A stretch of DNA of 64,000 bases from Kitasatospora sp. NBC_00374. Its GTDB lineage: Bacteria > Actinomycetota > Actinomycetes > Streptomycetales > Streptomycetaceae. The translations under genes were made by a program, and so were the position numbers. The notes below the pieces were generated by a model. The model did not search any database and had not been told where the DNA came from. It worked only from the letters and a program-made list of their open reading frames with translations. Where the stretch lies: the NCBI RefSeq assembly GCF_041434935.1, contig NZ_CP107964.1, positions 1,550,001 to 1,614,000 of the forward strand. The letters are read 5' to 3'. Of this stretch, positions 8,673 through 21,900 are shown in pieces; the first letter of the stretch is position 1; each line of letters opens with the position of its first letter.

Positions 8673-9494
8673 GTGCCGAACGAGATGGCGGCCGCCCAGG
8701 ACGGGCTCAGCCCCGCCTCCGCGGGCCGCAGCACGCTGTCCGTGCACGTCGGCCCGCTGGCCGGTGGCCCGGTGCGGACCCTCCGTCCCAACGCGCCGCA
8801 CCTTGCGGCGAGCACGATGAAGGTCGCCGTCCTGGCCGCGCTCCACCGGAGCGGCCTGGACCTCGACGCACCCGTGCCGGTGCACAACTCGTTCGTCTCC
8901 GCCTCGTACGGCCCCCGCTTCGGTGTCTCCCGGGAGGAGGACAGCGATCCCGAGCCCTGGCAGGCGCTGGGCTCGGAGCGGACGCTCCGGTGGCTGGCCG
9001 GCCGCATGATCGTCCACTCCTCGAACCTCGCCACCAACCTGTGCCTCTCCCACGTCGGGCCGGCGGCGGTCGCGGAGGTCTGGCAGCTGGCGAGGGCGCG
9101 GCACAGCGTCACGGGCCGCGGCATCGACGATCTCCGCGCCCGGGCGGCCGGGGTGGTCAACCTGGTGACGGCCGCCGACCTGGCCCGGCTGCTGCGCCGA
9201 CTCCCTCAGGAACTGCTCGACCTGCTCGCCGCGAACGCGCACCGGGTGGACCTCGCCGCCGGCCTGCCGCCCGGGACGAGGATCGCGTTCAAGAACGGGT
9301 GGCTCCCCGGCGTGCGACACAGCGGCGGAATCGTGTACCCGCCGGACGCACCGCCCTACGGCATCGTGGTCTGCTACTCCGGTCCGCTGGCCACCGGGCA
9401 CGCGGTGGACGACCCGGCCGCCCGGCTGCTGGCCCGGATCTCGGCCGGGTACTGGGCCAGACGCCACGAGTTGGGCACACCGGGCGACCGCTGA
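8673..9494 (+). CDS. Class A beta-lactamase-like serine hydrolase
   Basis: A 273-aa protein of the class A beta-lactamase/DD-peptidase fold. The S-x-x-K tetrad is in AASTMKVAVL near residue 50, an S-S-N motif (IVHSSNLATNL) serves as the SxN motif, and IAFKNGWLPG replaces the K-T-G box. No signal peptide is evident. A cytoplasmic protein with KNG instead of KTG fits the streptomycete serine-hydrolase subgroup better than a resistance enzyme. The GTG at 8673 follows a GGGGG run; an ATG at 8685 is an alternative. Confidence 0.75.
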   Translation: MPNEMAAAQDGLSPASAGRSTLSVHVGPLAGGPVRTLRPNAPHLAASTMKVAVLAALHRSGLDLDAPVPVHNSFVSASYGPRFGVSREEDSDPEPWQALGSERTLRWLAGRMIVHSSNLATNLCLSHVGPAAVAEVWQLARARHSVTGRGIDDLRARAAGVVNLVTAADLARLLRRLPQELLDLLAANAHRVDLAAGLPPGTRIAFKNGWLPGVRHSGGIVYPPDAPPYGIVVCYSGPLATGHAVDDPAARLLARISAGYWARRHELGTPGDR

Positions 9495-9537
9495 CCCGGG
9501 GCCGAAATCCACCGGCCGGGCGCGATCATCGGTCTGT

Positions 9538-10041
9538 ATGCTCCCGACCATGGTGACGTTGGAGCGACTCCGAGCCGGCCACGCGGCCGCCCTGCTGGCG
9601 TTCGAGCAGGAGAACCGGGCGTACTTCGCGCGGTCCGTGACCGATCGCGGCGACGCGTACTTCGCCGACTTCGCCGACCGCCACCACGAGCTGCTCGCCG
9701 AACAGGACGCCGGACTGCACCACTTCCACCTCGTGGTCGACGACGAGGGAGTGCTGATCGGCCGGGTCAACCTGGTGGACGTCGACGAGGGCGCCGCCGA
9801 ACTCGGCTACCGGATCGGCAAGCGGGCCGCCGGCCGGGGCGTCGCGACGGCCGCCGTCGGCGAGGTGTGCCGGCTCGCGGCCGCGGCCTACCGGCTCCGC
9901 TCCCTCCGGGCGGTCACCACCCGCGACAACCCGGCGTCCATGGCCGTGCTCGGACGGAACGGCTTCACCGCCGTGGAGGACATCACCCTGGTCGGACGGC
10001 CAGGTGTCCGGTACCACCGCGACCTCGGCGCCGACCACTGA
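9538..10041 (+). CDS. GNAT-family N-acetyltransferase (RimJ/RimL-like)
   Basis: A 167-aa acetyltransferase. Strand 4 (HHFHLVVDDEGVLIGRVNLVDV), the acetyl-CoA loop (YRIGKRAAGRGVATAAV) and the C-terminal NPASMAVLGRNGF match RimJ/RimL-type GNAT proteins, which acetylate N-termini or small amines. Starts at 9538 or 9550 are possible; neither has a strong ribosome site. It converges on the lipoprotein gene with a 42-bp gap. Confidence 0.85.
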   Translation: MLPTMVTLERLRAGHAAALLAFEQENRAYFARSVTDRGDAYFADFADRHHELLAEQDAGLHHFHLVVDDEGVLIGRVNLVDVDEGAAELGYRIGKRAAGRGVATAAVGEVCRLAAAAYRLRSLRAVTTRDNPASMAVLGRNGFTAVEDITLVGRPGVRYHRDLGADH

Positions 10042-10083
10042 CGGCCGACCACTGACCACGGCCCCACCGCAGGCGACGGACCG

Positions 10084-10425
10084 TCACTCCGCGCCCACGT
10101 GGTCCGCTCCCCCACCGAGCGCGACGTACAGCTCCGCCCAGCGGCGGTCGATGTCCGTGGGCGGCTTGCCGTCGCAGAACGTCCTGGTGCCGTTGGCGGT
10201 GTAGAACCGCATCATCTCCAGCACCGCCGTCGGATCCGAGGACTGGCCGCCCGTGTACTCCACCCCCGGTGCACGCTTCTGGTGCTGAAGGCAGCTGGAG
10301 GACGGGCTGCCCGGCTGGGCGTCGAAACTGCCGTGCCGCCCGCCTCCGCACGCCGCCAGCAACGACACGGCCGCGAGGGCGAGACAGAGCAGGAGCGGGG
10401 CTCGGCGGGCGGCACGGATAGTCAC
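10084..10425 (-). CDS. Small predicted lipoprotein
   Basis: A 113-aa protein with an N-terminal basic region, hydrophobic core and lipobox LLAAC near residue 25, so it should be lipid-anchored on the outer face of the membrane. The mature part has two further cysteines (SSCLQHQ and RTFCDGKPP) that could form a disulfide. The function is unknown. The GTG at 10425 has GGAGG about 9 bases upstream; the open frame continues much further but without this signal. Confidence 0.7.
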   Translation of the reverse strand: MTIRAARRAPLLLCLALAAVSLLAACGGGRHGSFDAQPGSPSSSCLQHQKRAPGVEYTGGQSSDPTAVLEMMRFYTANGTRTFCDGKPPTDIDRRWAELYVALGGGADHVGAE

Positions 10426-10892
10426 GGTGGTCGGCCTCCGGTAGGGCGCGGGACGGGGGTTCACAGGGTGAGCGGCAGGCTGCGGACGGCCGGTCCCACC
10501 CCCACCGCCAGGATGGGCAGCGCGGCCGACAGGCCGGTGCAGGGGGCGAGTCGGCGCAGTCGGCCGACCACCGGGCCGTCCGCCGCGGCCGCCGTCCGGT
10601 CGCCCGACCGGATCAGGAGAAGGCGGGACAGGAGTTCGCGGGACCGCCACGCAGAGCCTCCGAGTGGTCCGGGTGGAAGCTTGAAGGAGAAGGTGAGGGC
10701 CACAGAGCCCGACGGGTAACCAACCCTGACGGCCACGGCGGCCGTCGACGCGCCACCACTCCGGCCCGTGGCGTGGCGTCACCCGCACGGGGCATCGGCC
10801 TCGGATGCGTGTCCCGGCCACCGCCCTCCAGGCGGTGCGGGCCCGCGCCGCGCTCCTCGCCCTCGGCCGACCGGCCCGGCGCGGACGGACCG
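10426..10892. other. 467-bp stretch without a supported gene
   Basis: Only short frames are open here. The least bad is a 91-codon minus-strand frame (10461-10736) with no ribosome site and no motif I recognise. Together with the headless TetR frame next to it, the segment looks like decayed DNA. Confidence 0.4.
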
Positions 10893-11264
10893 TCAGGCGT
10901 CCTCGCCCAGGTACGCGCCGGCGCGGCCCGCGGCGACGGCGGCCAGGGCGGCGCGGTCGGCGGCGGCCTCGTCCAGCGGGTCGCCGCTGGCGAGCAGACG
11001 GTAGTAGAGGGGTGCGGAGACCGCGCGGATCACCTCGTGCGGGTCGGTGCCCTCGGGCAGTTCGCCACGCCGGACGGCCTGGGTCACGCACGGCGCCCAC
11101 TCGGTGATCCGGGCCAGGTAGAAGCGGTGCAGGGCCTCGGCGGTGTCGGGGTCGCAGCCCGCGGCGGCGATCACCGCCCTGAACAGCGGTCCCTGGCGGG
11201 CGTCGGTCAGCGTCCGCTGCACCAGTCGGGCGTTGGCCCGCAGGTCCTCCAGGATCGAGCCGTC
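10893..11264 (-). pseudogene. TetR-family regulator, C-terminal remnant
   Basis: The frame is open for 123 codons after an in-frame TGA at 11265-11267. It reads DGSILEDLRANARLVQRTLT, then RAVIAAAGCDPDTAEALHRF and LPEGTDPHEVIRAVSAPLYY, the C-terminal ligand-binding region of TetR proteins with the usual EVI...LYYR pattern. The N-terminal helix-turn-helix is absent, so it cannot bind DNA. A short protein could still start at 11222, but there is no good ribosome site. Confidence 0.7.
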
Positions 11265-11503
11265 TCAACCCCCCGATCGCCGGGTGAACGGATGCCGGGC
11301 GCGGCTCACCCCGGGCCGGGAGCGCGACAATCCGCGCGCGCTCCGGCGTGGCCGCCCTGTGCTCCGGCGCGGGCCCGCAGGTGCGGCGCTCGAACGGGAC
11401 GCTCGCTCGAACGGGTCCGACGGCGCACCCCGGCCTACGGTGGAGAGGAGCGGTTCGACAGATCCTGGACGCCGGGCGCCCGCTCGCGAGGACGGTGAGA
11501 CGC

Positions 11504-12355
11504 ATGTGCCGATGGCTGGCCTACTCGGGATCCTCGATCATGTTGGAGGAGCTGCTCTACAAGCCCGCCCACTCCCTGATCGACCAGAGCCTGCACGCGC
11601 GGATGGGCGTGGAGACGACCAACGGCGACGGGTTCGGCGTCGGCTGGTACCCGGAGGACCGCAGCGGCCCGGAGGGCACGGTGGAGCCCGCGGTCTTCCG
11701 CGCGACCGGCCCGGCGTGGAGCGACCGCAACCTGCACGAGCTGGCGCACTGTGTGCGCTCGCCGCTGTTCTTCGCCCACATCCGCGCCTCGACCGGCACG
11801 GCCGTGCAGCAGACCAACTGCCATCCGTTCCGGCACGGGCACTGGCTGTGGATGCACAACGGCACGATCCACGGTTTCACCCAGCTCAAGCGCGACCTGA
11901 CACTCGCGGTCGATCCCTCCCTCTACCCGTCCATCGAGGGCTCCACCGACTCGGAGCTGATGTTCTACCTCGCGCTCACCCTCGGCCTGCGGGAGGACGC
12001 ACCGGGCGCGGTCGAGCGCATGATCGGACTGGTCGAGGCCACCGCGGACCGCCACGGCGTACCCGACTCCGTCCAGATGACGCTCGGGATCTCCGACGGC
12101 GAGCGGCTCTGGGCGTTCCGCTACTCCACCGAACACCACTCGCGTTCACTGTTCTTCAGCGGCAGCGTGCACGCCCTGCGCGCCCTGCACCCGGAGAACG
12201 TCGCACTGCGGCGGGCGTCCGACGAGACCCGCGTGATCGTCTCCGAACCGATCGGCGACCTGCCGGACGCATGGAACGAGGTCCCCGAGTCCAGCTACGG
12301 CGTCGTGCAGGCGGGGAACGACTCGATGCACGCGCTGGTGCCCCGCCGCCCCTGA
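11504..12355 (+). CDS. Class II glutamine amidotransferase
   Basis: A 283-aa Ntn-type amidotransferase. Cys2 (MCRWLAYSG) becomes the N-terminal nucleophile after Met removal. TTNGDGFGVGWYP, AHIRASTG and WMHNGTIHGF are the glutaminase-pocket motifs. The fold is that of EgtC/YafJ proteins, which hydrolyse a gamma-glutamyl amide. EgtC itself works in ergothioneine synthesis, but no egtA/B/D/E gene lies nearby, so this is better read as a stand-alone member. The promoter region carries an 11-bp direct repeat, GCTCGAACGGG, at 11388-11398 and 11405-11415. Confidence 0.88.
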   Translation: MCRWLAYSGSSIMLEELLYKPAHSLIDQSLHARMGVETTNGDGFGVGWYPEDRSGPEGTVEPAVFRATGPAWSDRNLHELAHCVRSPLFFAHIRASTGTAVQQTNCHPFRHGHWLWMHNGTIHGFTQLKRDLTLAVDPSLYPSIEGSTDSELMFYLALTLGLREDAPGAVERMIGLVEATADRHGVPDSVQMTLGISDGERLWAFRYSTEHHSRSLFFSGSVHALRALHPENVALRRASDETRVIVSEPIGDLPDAWNEVPESSYGVVQAGNDSMHALVPRRP

Positions 12356-12413
12356 TCCCGCTGCCCGCCCGGTCCCGCTGCCCGGCCGGCCGGGCTCCCC
12401 TTGGCCGGGCGGG

Positions 12414-12710
12414 CTACTCGGCCGGCTGCCGGTAGTGCTCCAGGGCCGCGGCGGTCTTGGTCGCGACGAACTCGGTGACCGTGTACTCGGCCACCCCGGC
12501 GACGCTGAACGGATCCGAGCGGGTGATCTCCTCGATCGCCGCGCGGTCGTCCCCGACGGCCAGGATGACCGCTCCGTCCAGGGGGACCTTCCGGCCGGAG
12601 GCGAGGAAGACGCCGGACGCGTAGTGCGCGTCCATCCAGGAGGCGTGCTCCGGCTGGGCCGCCTCGATCCGCTCGACGGGGGCGATGTAGGTCAGCTCAA
12701 GTACGAACAT
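12414..12710 (-). CDS. YCII-related protein
   Basis: A 98-aa alpha/beta dimeric-barrel protein. FVLELTYIAPVERIEAAQPE, then HASWMDAHYASGVFLASGRK and GAVILAVGDDRAAIEEITRSDPF follow the YCII domain, including the conserved His (HASW) and Asp (SDPF). The family is of uncertain enzymatic role. The ATG at 12710 is preferred over the TTG at 12719. It converges on the amidotransferase gene across a GC-rich palindromic spacer. Confidence 0.85.
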   Translation of the reverse strand: MFVLELTYIAPVERIEAAQPEHASWMDAHYASGVFLASGRKVPLDGAVILAVGDDRAAIEEITRSDPFSVAGVAEYTVTEFVATKTAAALEHYRQPAE

Positions 12711-12811
12711 GATCAGCAAAATAGTGTCCGGGCAACGCCAGGAGAGGTTGCCGCGCCCGGGCGGCCGTGTGAACCCGTTCGGCGGTGGGCGGCCGGCCCG
12801 GCGCGGGGCGG

Positions 12812-13294
12812 TCAGTCCTGTTCCTTCGAGTAGTCCGCCCGGGCCTCCCGGCCGAGCTGTTCGAGGACGAGCAGGGCGGTCGAGACCGCGATGGCTCCGC
12901 CGATCGCTCCGTGGAGGGCCACCGCCGACCGGGACTCGCCCGGGACGTCGCTCATCGACGCGTAGGCACCGAGCACGGCGCCCACCATCACGGCGCCCGG
13001 CGAGGCCGGTCCCGCCGGCTCCCTGACGATGCTCGCGATCGCGACCGCGAGCTCACTGGCGTCGGGCCGTTTCAGGACCCGGGCGCACTGCTCCTCGACG
13101 TTGGCGTCCAGCAGGGCGAGCCGGCCCAGTTCGATCAGGTCCGGCAGGTCCTCGTGCCGGAGGCCGACGCTGGTGAGCCGCAACAGGTGGTAGCGCAGCC
13201 GTCCGGGGCTGATGTCCTCGACGGCGAAGCGCTGTCCGAAGCTGTACCGGTCGCTCACGCGGCGGGCGGCGTCCTCGGTGGCGTTCGTGGTCAT
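12812..13294 (-). CDS. Hypothetical protein, 160 aa, with a hydrophobic C-terminal half
   Basis: Not recognised. The ATG at 13294 has AGGA upstream. The first 100 residues are helical and charged (RRVSDRYSFGQRFAVEDISP, then LLRLTSVGLRHEDLPDLIEL). Residues 105-150 contain two Gly/Ala-rich hydrophobic stretches (PGAVMVGAVLGAYASM and LHGAIGGAIAVSTALLVLEQ) that may be membrane-associated. There is no signal peptide. Confidence 0.6.
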   Translation of the reverse strand: MTTNATEDAARRVSDRYSFGQRFAVEDISPGRLRYHLLRLTSVGLRHEDLPDLIELGRLALLDANVEEQCARVLKRPDASELAVAIASIVREPAGPASPGAVMVGAVLGAYASMSDVPGESRSAVALHGAIGGAIAVSTALLVLEQLGREARADYSKEQD

Positions 13295-13543
13295 GTCGGT
13301 GTTCCTCTCGCTCGATGTTCTGGCCTGCCGGGGTGGCGTCCGGCACCGGGCCGTACCGTGCGGCCGCACCCGTTGCCATTGCAGCCGCCGCCGGCCCCCC
13401 TGTCTCATCGGCTGAACCAACCGGGCGAGCGCCCTCACCGGATGTCGAGCGCCGGAGGCCGAGAACCGGCGGCGGCTTCGACCACCATGTGACAGTGCCC
13501 CCGGAGGGCGCGCCGGAGATCCGCAGAGAACGGGAGGCCCCCC

Positions 13544-14113
13544 ATGGGCGAGCTCATCCACTTCGTGCACCAGTCCCTCGACGGTTTCATCGAGGGCCCG
13601 GACGGCGAGTTCGACTGGCCGCTGATGGGGCCGGAGCTGTCGGCGTACTCACTGGAGCTGACCGGCGGCGACAAGGTGTTCCTCTACGGCCGGGTGGTGT
13701 GGGACATGATGTCGGGCTACTGGCCGAAGGCCGAGCAGCACTCCGACCACGCGCACGACCTGGCCTTCGCCCCGGTCTGGCGGGCGGCGCCCAAGGTGGT
13801 GGTCTCCCGCACGCTGGAGAAGGCGGACTGGAACACCCGGGTGATCGGCGAGAACGTCGTCGAGGAGCTGACCGCGCTCAAGGACTCCGGCACGACGCTG
13901 CTGCTGTTCGGCGGGTCCGCACTGGCCGCCCACCTCACCGAGCACGGTGTGATCGACGAGTACCGGGTCTTCGTCCACCCCGTGCTGCTCGGCGGCGGCA
14001 AGCCGGTCTTCCGGGAGCAGCGCCACCGGACCGGTCTGCAGCTCGTCGAGTCGCGGACGTTCGACTCCCAGGTCGTCCTGCTGCGCCACCGGCGGACCGC
14101 CGCGCGGGCCTGA
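13544..14113 (+). CDS. Dihydrofolate reductase/RibD-like oxidoreductase
   Basis: A 189-aa member of the RibD C-terminal (DHFR-like) family. HFVHQSLDGFIEG is the N-terminal strand-loop, FLYGRVVWDMMSGYW the helix B region, KVVVSRTLEKADWNT the NADPH-side strand, and LLLFGGSALAAHL with VHPVLLGGGKP the diagnostic Gly-rich motifs. It should be an NAD(P)H-dependent reductase of unknown substrate. GGGAGG precedes the ATG. Confidence 0.85.
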   Translation: MGELIHFVHQSLDGFIEGPDGEFDWPLMGPELSAYSLELTGGDKVFLYGRVVWDMMSGYWPKAEQHSDHAHDLAFAPVWRAAPKVVVSRTLEKADWNTRVIGENVVEELTALKDSGTTLLLFGGSALAAHLTEHGVIDEYRVFVHPVLLGGGKPVFREQRHRTGLQLVESRTFDSQVVLLRHRRTAARA

Positions 14114-14160
14114 CCGGTCGACGCCGCCGTCCCGGCCGCGGCCCGCACTATGGTGGGCGG

Positions 14161-14607
14161 ATGGGCGAGCAACAGCAGCCGCAGGCCGAGGCGCCGGCGA
14201 AAGTGGACCACCCGGTCGCGCGGGTGGCCCTCGCCGTCGGCGGGAGCGTCCTGGTCCTGGTGGGTGTGGTCCTGCTGGTACTGCCCGGGCCCGGGCTGCT
14301 GCTGGTCCTCGCGGGCCTGATCCTGCTCTCCCGCGCGGTGCCGGCCCTGGCCCGCTACGTCGAGCCGGTGCGGTCGCGGGCGATGCAGGGCGCCGAGGCC
14401 AGTGTCGCCTCGCGGTGGCGGATCCTCGGCTCTGTGCTGGCCGGCCTCGGCCTGATCGGCGCCGGGGTGGCGTGGGGCCTGCTCCCGCAGCTGCCGTTCT
14501 CCGGCTGGAGCACCGGCTCCAGCCTGATCCTCTCCGGCATCGTCCTGCTGGCTCTGCTCGCCTGGAGTCACCGCCGGGTGCACGGCGCGGCGAACGCCGG
14601 AGGCTGA
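14161..14607 (+). CDS. PGPGW-type membrane protein
   Basis: A 148-aa membrane protein with a pair of hydrophobic helices (about 22-45 and 46-62) separated by LVLPGPGLLLVLAG, the signature of the PGPGW family, and two more helices near 88-105 and 118-135. The soluble N-terminus is Gln-rich. The function is unknown. It lies 47 bp downstream of the reductase gene, possibly in the same transcript. Confidence 0.8.
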   Translation: MGEQQQPQAEAPAKVDHPVARVALAVGGSVLVLVGVVLLVLPGPGLLLVLAGLILLSRAVPALARYVEPVRSRAMQGAEASVASRWRILGSVLAGLGLIGAGVAWGLLPQLPFSGWSTGSSLILSGIVLLALLAWSHRRVHGAANAGG

Positions 14608-14619
14608 AGGCCCCGCCCG

Positions 14620-14760
14620 CTACGAGCAGTCGGAGCGGTAGGCGTACGGCCGGTCCGGGCAGTGGGTGCAGGTGAGCCGGACGGCGTCCCTGCGGTGGGC
14701 CGCGACCTCGGGGAACAGCGCCTCCACGTCGACCGGGCGCGGCGGGGTGGTACGGGGCAT
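14620..14760 (-). CDS. Small CxxC protein, 46 aa
   Basis: The frame starts MPRTTPPRPVDVEALFPEVA and ends with LTCTHC then YRSDCS. AGGAG lies 7 bases before the ATG, a strong site. The CTHC and terminal Cys suggest metal or disulfide binding. It could also be the leftover N-terminus of a longer protein. Confidence 0.5.
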   Translation of the reverse strand: MPRTTPPRPVDVEALFPEVAAHRRDAVRLTCTHCPDRPYAYRSDCS

Positions 14761-14907
14761 CGGGGTGCTCCTGAGCGGGACGGGCGCGGCACGTGCTGCG
14801 GCGAACGGCAGGGTACCGGTCGCGGCCGACGGTGCCGGCGCCCTCCCCGCGGACTAGCCCCGCACTTCGCACTTGGGGTTTTGAGGTTCCCGCCAGCGGG
14901 GGCGGGT

Positions 14908-15087
14908 TTCGTCGATGCCGAGGAGTTCGAGCAGGTGTGCTTCGACTCCTCGGCCGTACTCGACCGCTACGCCGCCGCGGGCGGGCGGGTGCGCGAGGTC
15001 GCGATCGAAGGAGCAGGGCACAGCGTGCAGTTGGAGCGGCCGAAGGAGTTCCTGACGGCACTGGTGGAGACGCTGGACGGGGCCTGA
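14908..15087 (+). pseudogene. Alpha/beta hydrolase, C-terminal remnant
   Basis: The last 59 codons of this frame end a typical alpha/beta hydrolase: FVDAEEFEQV..., SAVLDRYAAAGGRVREVAIE, then GAGHSVQLERPKEFLTALVE with the catalytic His. The nucleophile half is missing and the sequence upstream is unrelated, so this is a broken gene. It sits at the left edge of the biosynthetic cluster, 86 bp from the MbtH gene, but on the opposite strand. Confidence 0.65.
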
Positions 15088-15098
15088 CAGCAAGGCGG

Positions 15099-15152
15099 CC
15101 TGGCGATGGCACCCGCGGTCACCACCGGTGGCCCCGGTTGTCCGTCGCCAGG
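15099..15152. terminator. Inverted repeat at the end of the cluster
   Basis: CCTGGCGA (15099-15106) pairs with TCGCCAGG (15145-15152) across a 38-base loop. It lies just after the MbtH stop on the minus strand and just after the hydrolase remnant on the plus strand. The long loop makes it a weak terminator candidate. Confidence 0.35.
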
Positions 15153-15173
15153 CGACCGCCCCGGGGTGGCCCC

Positions 15174-15350
15174 TCAGGCGGGCGCGGGACGCTGCGAGCC
15201 GAGGAATGCGAGGCATTCCTCCCGGGAGGACGCGGGCAGGACGGTCGTCCAGCCGGCGGGCGGCTCCAGGCCTGCGGGCCAGAACGAGTGGTGGATCCGG
15301 TTGGTGAGGACGAGGTAGGAGGCGGTCGGGTCCTCGAACGGGTTGGTCAT
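15174..15350 (-). CDS. MbtH-like protein, C-terminally short
   Basis: A 58-aa MbtH homologue: [39 protein letters not shown] and REECLAFLG. MbtH proteins bind adenylation domains and help them fold or work, here presumably those of the NRPS genes upstream. Usual members are about 65-75 aa and end in a W-T-D-x-R-P-x-S tail; this one stops at GSQRPAPA without that tryptophan. The ATG overlaps the MFS stop (ATGA), so it is the last gene of the dpg operon. Confidence 0.85.
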   Translation of the reverse strand: MTNPFEDPTASYLVLTNRIHHSFWPAGLEPPAGWTTVLPASSREECLAFLGSQRPAPA

Positions 15351-16530
15351 GGCGTGTTCCTTGCGGTGAGTGGGGTGAACAGCGAGCAGGCGGCCGCCGC
15401 CAGGCAGACGGTGCCGACGGTCCGGGCGACGGCGGGCACGCCGTAGGCACTGGTCATGCCGGTGAGGATGACGGCTCCCACCGGAGCCAGCACGGACTGG
15501 ATGGTCCAGAACGCCGACGTCACCCGGCCCAGCACGGCCGGCGGGGTGACGGTCTGCCGGAACGTCTTGGAGCACGTGTTGGCCAGCGTCGTGCCGAAGG
15601 AGAACAGGGTCGCGGCCACGACGGCATGGCCGAGCGTGTGCCGGAACGACAGGCTCAGCGCCGCGGTGCCGCACACCGCGTAGGCGCCGACCCAGCAGAC
15701 GCCGAAGCTCAGGCGCGATCGCAGGAACGGGGCCGCGACGGCCGCGGCCACCGCGCCGAGCGCCGCGCCGCCGACGACGTACCCCACGGCGGCGTCTCCC
15801 CGTCCGAGGTCGTGCCGGACGTGGTAGACGAAGACGTCGGTGAGGCCGAGCGTGCAGAAGCTGATCACGGACGCCACCGCGGTGAGGGCGCGCAGGGCGG
15901 GCTGGCGCCAGAGGAAGGCGATGCCTGCGAGGCCGCCGGTGCGGTCAGACGCCGGGGGTCTCCCGTCGAGGCCCAGGAACAGCAGGGTCGTTGCGGACAG
16001 CGCGAACATGGCCGCGTTCACTCCCACGGACGCCACCGGGCCCGCGATTGCGGACAGTGCCCCGCTGGCCACCGGTCCGACGACGAAGGCGACCGCGTAC
16101 GTGGCGTCCAACTTCGCGTTGGCCGCGGTGAGTTCCCCGGGCGGGACGACGCCGGCCACGACGCTGACGTAGCAGACCTGCGAGACCATCGCCAGGGCCG
16201 ATCCGACGAGCATCGCCCCGTACAGGACTTCGAGGCGGTGGTCGAACAGGACCACCCCGAACACCGCCGCGCGTGCCGTGTCGCAGCCCGTCAGGATGCG
16301 CCGGTGGTCGTACCGGTCCACCACCTGGCCGGCGAACACCCCGGCCGTGATCGTGCCGACGCTGCCGACGGCCGTCAGCCATCCCATCTGGGCGACCGAA
16401 CCGGTCGCCCGCAGCACGAGGATCGGCATCGCGACGAAGGTGAACGCACTCCCGGTCGTCGAGACCGCCTGCGCCAGCCAGAGCAGCGCGAAGTTCCGGC
16501 GCGCGGGCGGCGCCGTCGTGGCTGCGGTGG

Positions 16531-16534
<4 letters not shown>
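15347..16534 (-). CDS. MFS transporter, probable product exporter
   Basis: A 395-aa major facilitator of the MFS_3/enterobactin-exporter type with about 12 hydrophobic helices. The loop 2-3 motif appears as [17 protein letters not shown] near residue 75. The N-terminus [20 protein letters not shown] is typical. It lies in the operon between dpgD and the MbtH gene with 4-bp overlaps on both sides (GTGA start, ATGA end), so it is very likely the efflux and self-protection pump for the cluster product. Confidence 0.88.
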
Positions 16535-20507
<3,973 letters not shown>

Positions 20508-20511
<4 letters not shown>

Positions 20512-21845
20512 CGCCCGCCCCGTTCCCCGGCGGCCGCGGCCCGGACGAACGCGGCGAGCCGGTCCAGGCCCTCGGTGATCTCCTCGGGCGTCAGGTGGCT
20601 GACCGAGAGCCGGATCTCGCGGCGCGGGCGGCCGTCGCCGTAGAAGTGGTGCATCGGCGTCCAGAGCACGCCGTACCGCAGCGCCGACTCCTCCAGCAGG
20701 TCGTCCCCGGCCACGAACGGCAGGGTGAGGACGACGAAGAAGCCGCCGCGCGGCACGTTCCAGGTCACCTCGGGCCCGTCGCCCTGCGCGAAGCGGTCGG
20801 CGAGGCCCTGCAGGACCATCCGCAGGTTGTCCCGGTAGACGCGGATCTCCCGGGCGTTGGCGGCACGGAGGCTGAAGTCGTGTTCGAGCAGCTTGCCGCC
20901 GATCACCGCCTGGGCGATCGGAGAGGTGTTGACCGTCAGCATGCTCTTGATCTTCGCGAGCTGGTCGGCCAGCAGCCCGCGCCCGCCGCCGGGTTCGACG
21001 ACCCACTGGTCGGCGACGACGTAGCCGACCCGGGCGCCGGGCAGTCCGGTCTTGGCGAACGAGCCGAGGTGGACGACGCGCCGGGACCGGTCGAGCGCCT
21101 TGAGGGTGGGCAGCGGGGCGGAGCCGTCGCCGAACAGGCCGTACGGGTTGTCCTCCAGGATGAGGAAGTCGTGCTCCTCGGCGGCGCGCAGCAGCCGTTC
21201 CCGGCTGTCCAGGTCGAGGCTGACGCCGGTCGGGTTGGCGAAGTCCGCGACGACGTAGCAGCCGCGCGGGCGCAGGCCGTCGGACTCGGCACGGGCGACG
21301 ACCGCCGCCAGGTGGTCGAAGTCGATGCCCGTCTCGGTGGCGCGGACGGGCAGGACGCGCATGTCGGCGAGCTCGGCGGCGCCGGTGAGCCCGACGTAGG
21401 TGGGGACGACGGCGAGCAGGACGTCCCGCTCGTCGCGGCGCAGGGCGCGCAGGGCGAGGTAGAGGGCTTCCTGGCAGCCGACGGTGACGACGATCGACTC
21501 CGGGTCTGCGGTGATGCCCTCGTCGACGCTCAGGTGGCGGGCGACCATGTCGTGGATGATGCCTTTGGTGCGCCCGTACTGGAGCATGGTCCGGCGTACG
21601 AGTACCTCGTCGTGGCCGAACCGCTCGCTCAGGTGGGCCCGGTAGGTGTCGATGTACCGGGAGACCGCCTCGACCTCGAGGAAGCCCTCGTAGGGGCGGC
21701 CGGCGGCGAGGGAGACCGCGTCCGGGTAGCGGTGGGCCACCTCGTTGAGGAAGTTCATCGAGTCGCTGATCGGCGAGCTCAGCGAGCCGTGCAGCTCGGC
21801 GAGCCGGAGCTCGGTGAGCGCTCCGGCGGGAGCGGTCGGCGTCAT
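20508..21845 (-). CDS. hpgT: HpgT-type PLP aminotransferase for Dpg
   Basis: A 445-aa fold-type I aminotransferase (MocR/KAT-like). The PLP lysine is in LGSFAKTGLPGARVGYVV; VADFANPTGVSLD and LILEDNPYGLFGDG are the cofactor-contact motifs. HpgT converts 4-hydroxy- and 3,5-dihydroxyphenylglyoxylate to the phenylglycines. Here only the Dpg precursor genes are present, so it should make Dpg. It is the first gene of its operon: GGAGG lies 6 bases before the ATG, and a 24-bp palindrome separates it from the NRPS block. Confidence 0.92.
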
Positions 21846-21900
21846 GACCGCCTCCGGGTCTCGGTGGGACGCATGACTGGGGACCTCCGTGGTCGTGGGT

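Noticed and set aside
10461..10736. A 91-codon minus-strand frame in the gap near the TetR remnant
   Set aside because: No ribosome site, no motif, and Arg/Leu/Pro-rich; not enough to call a gene.
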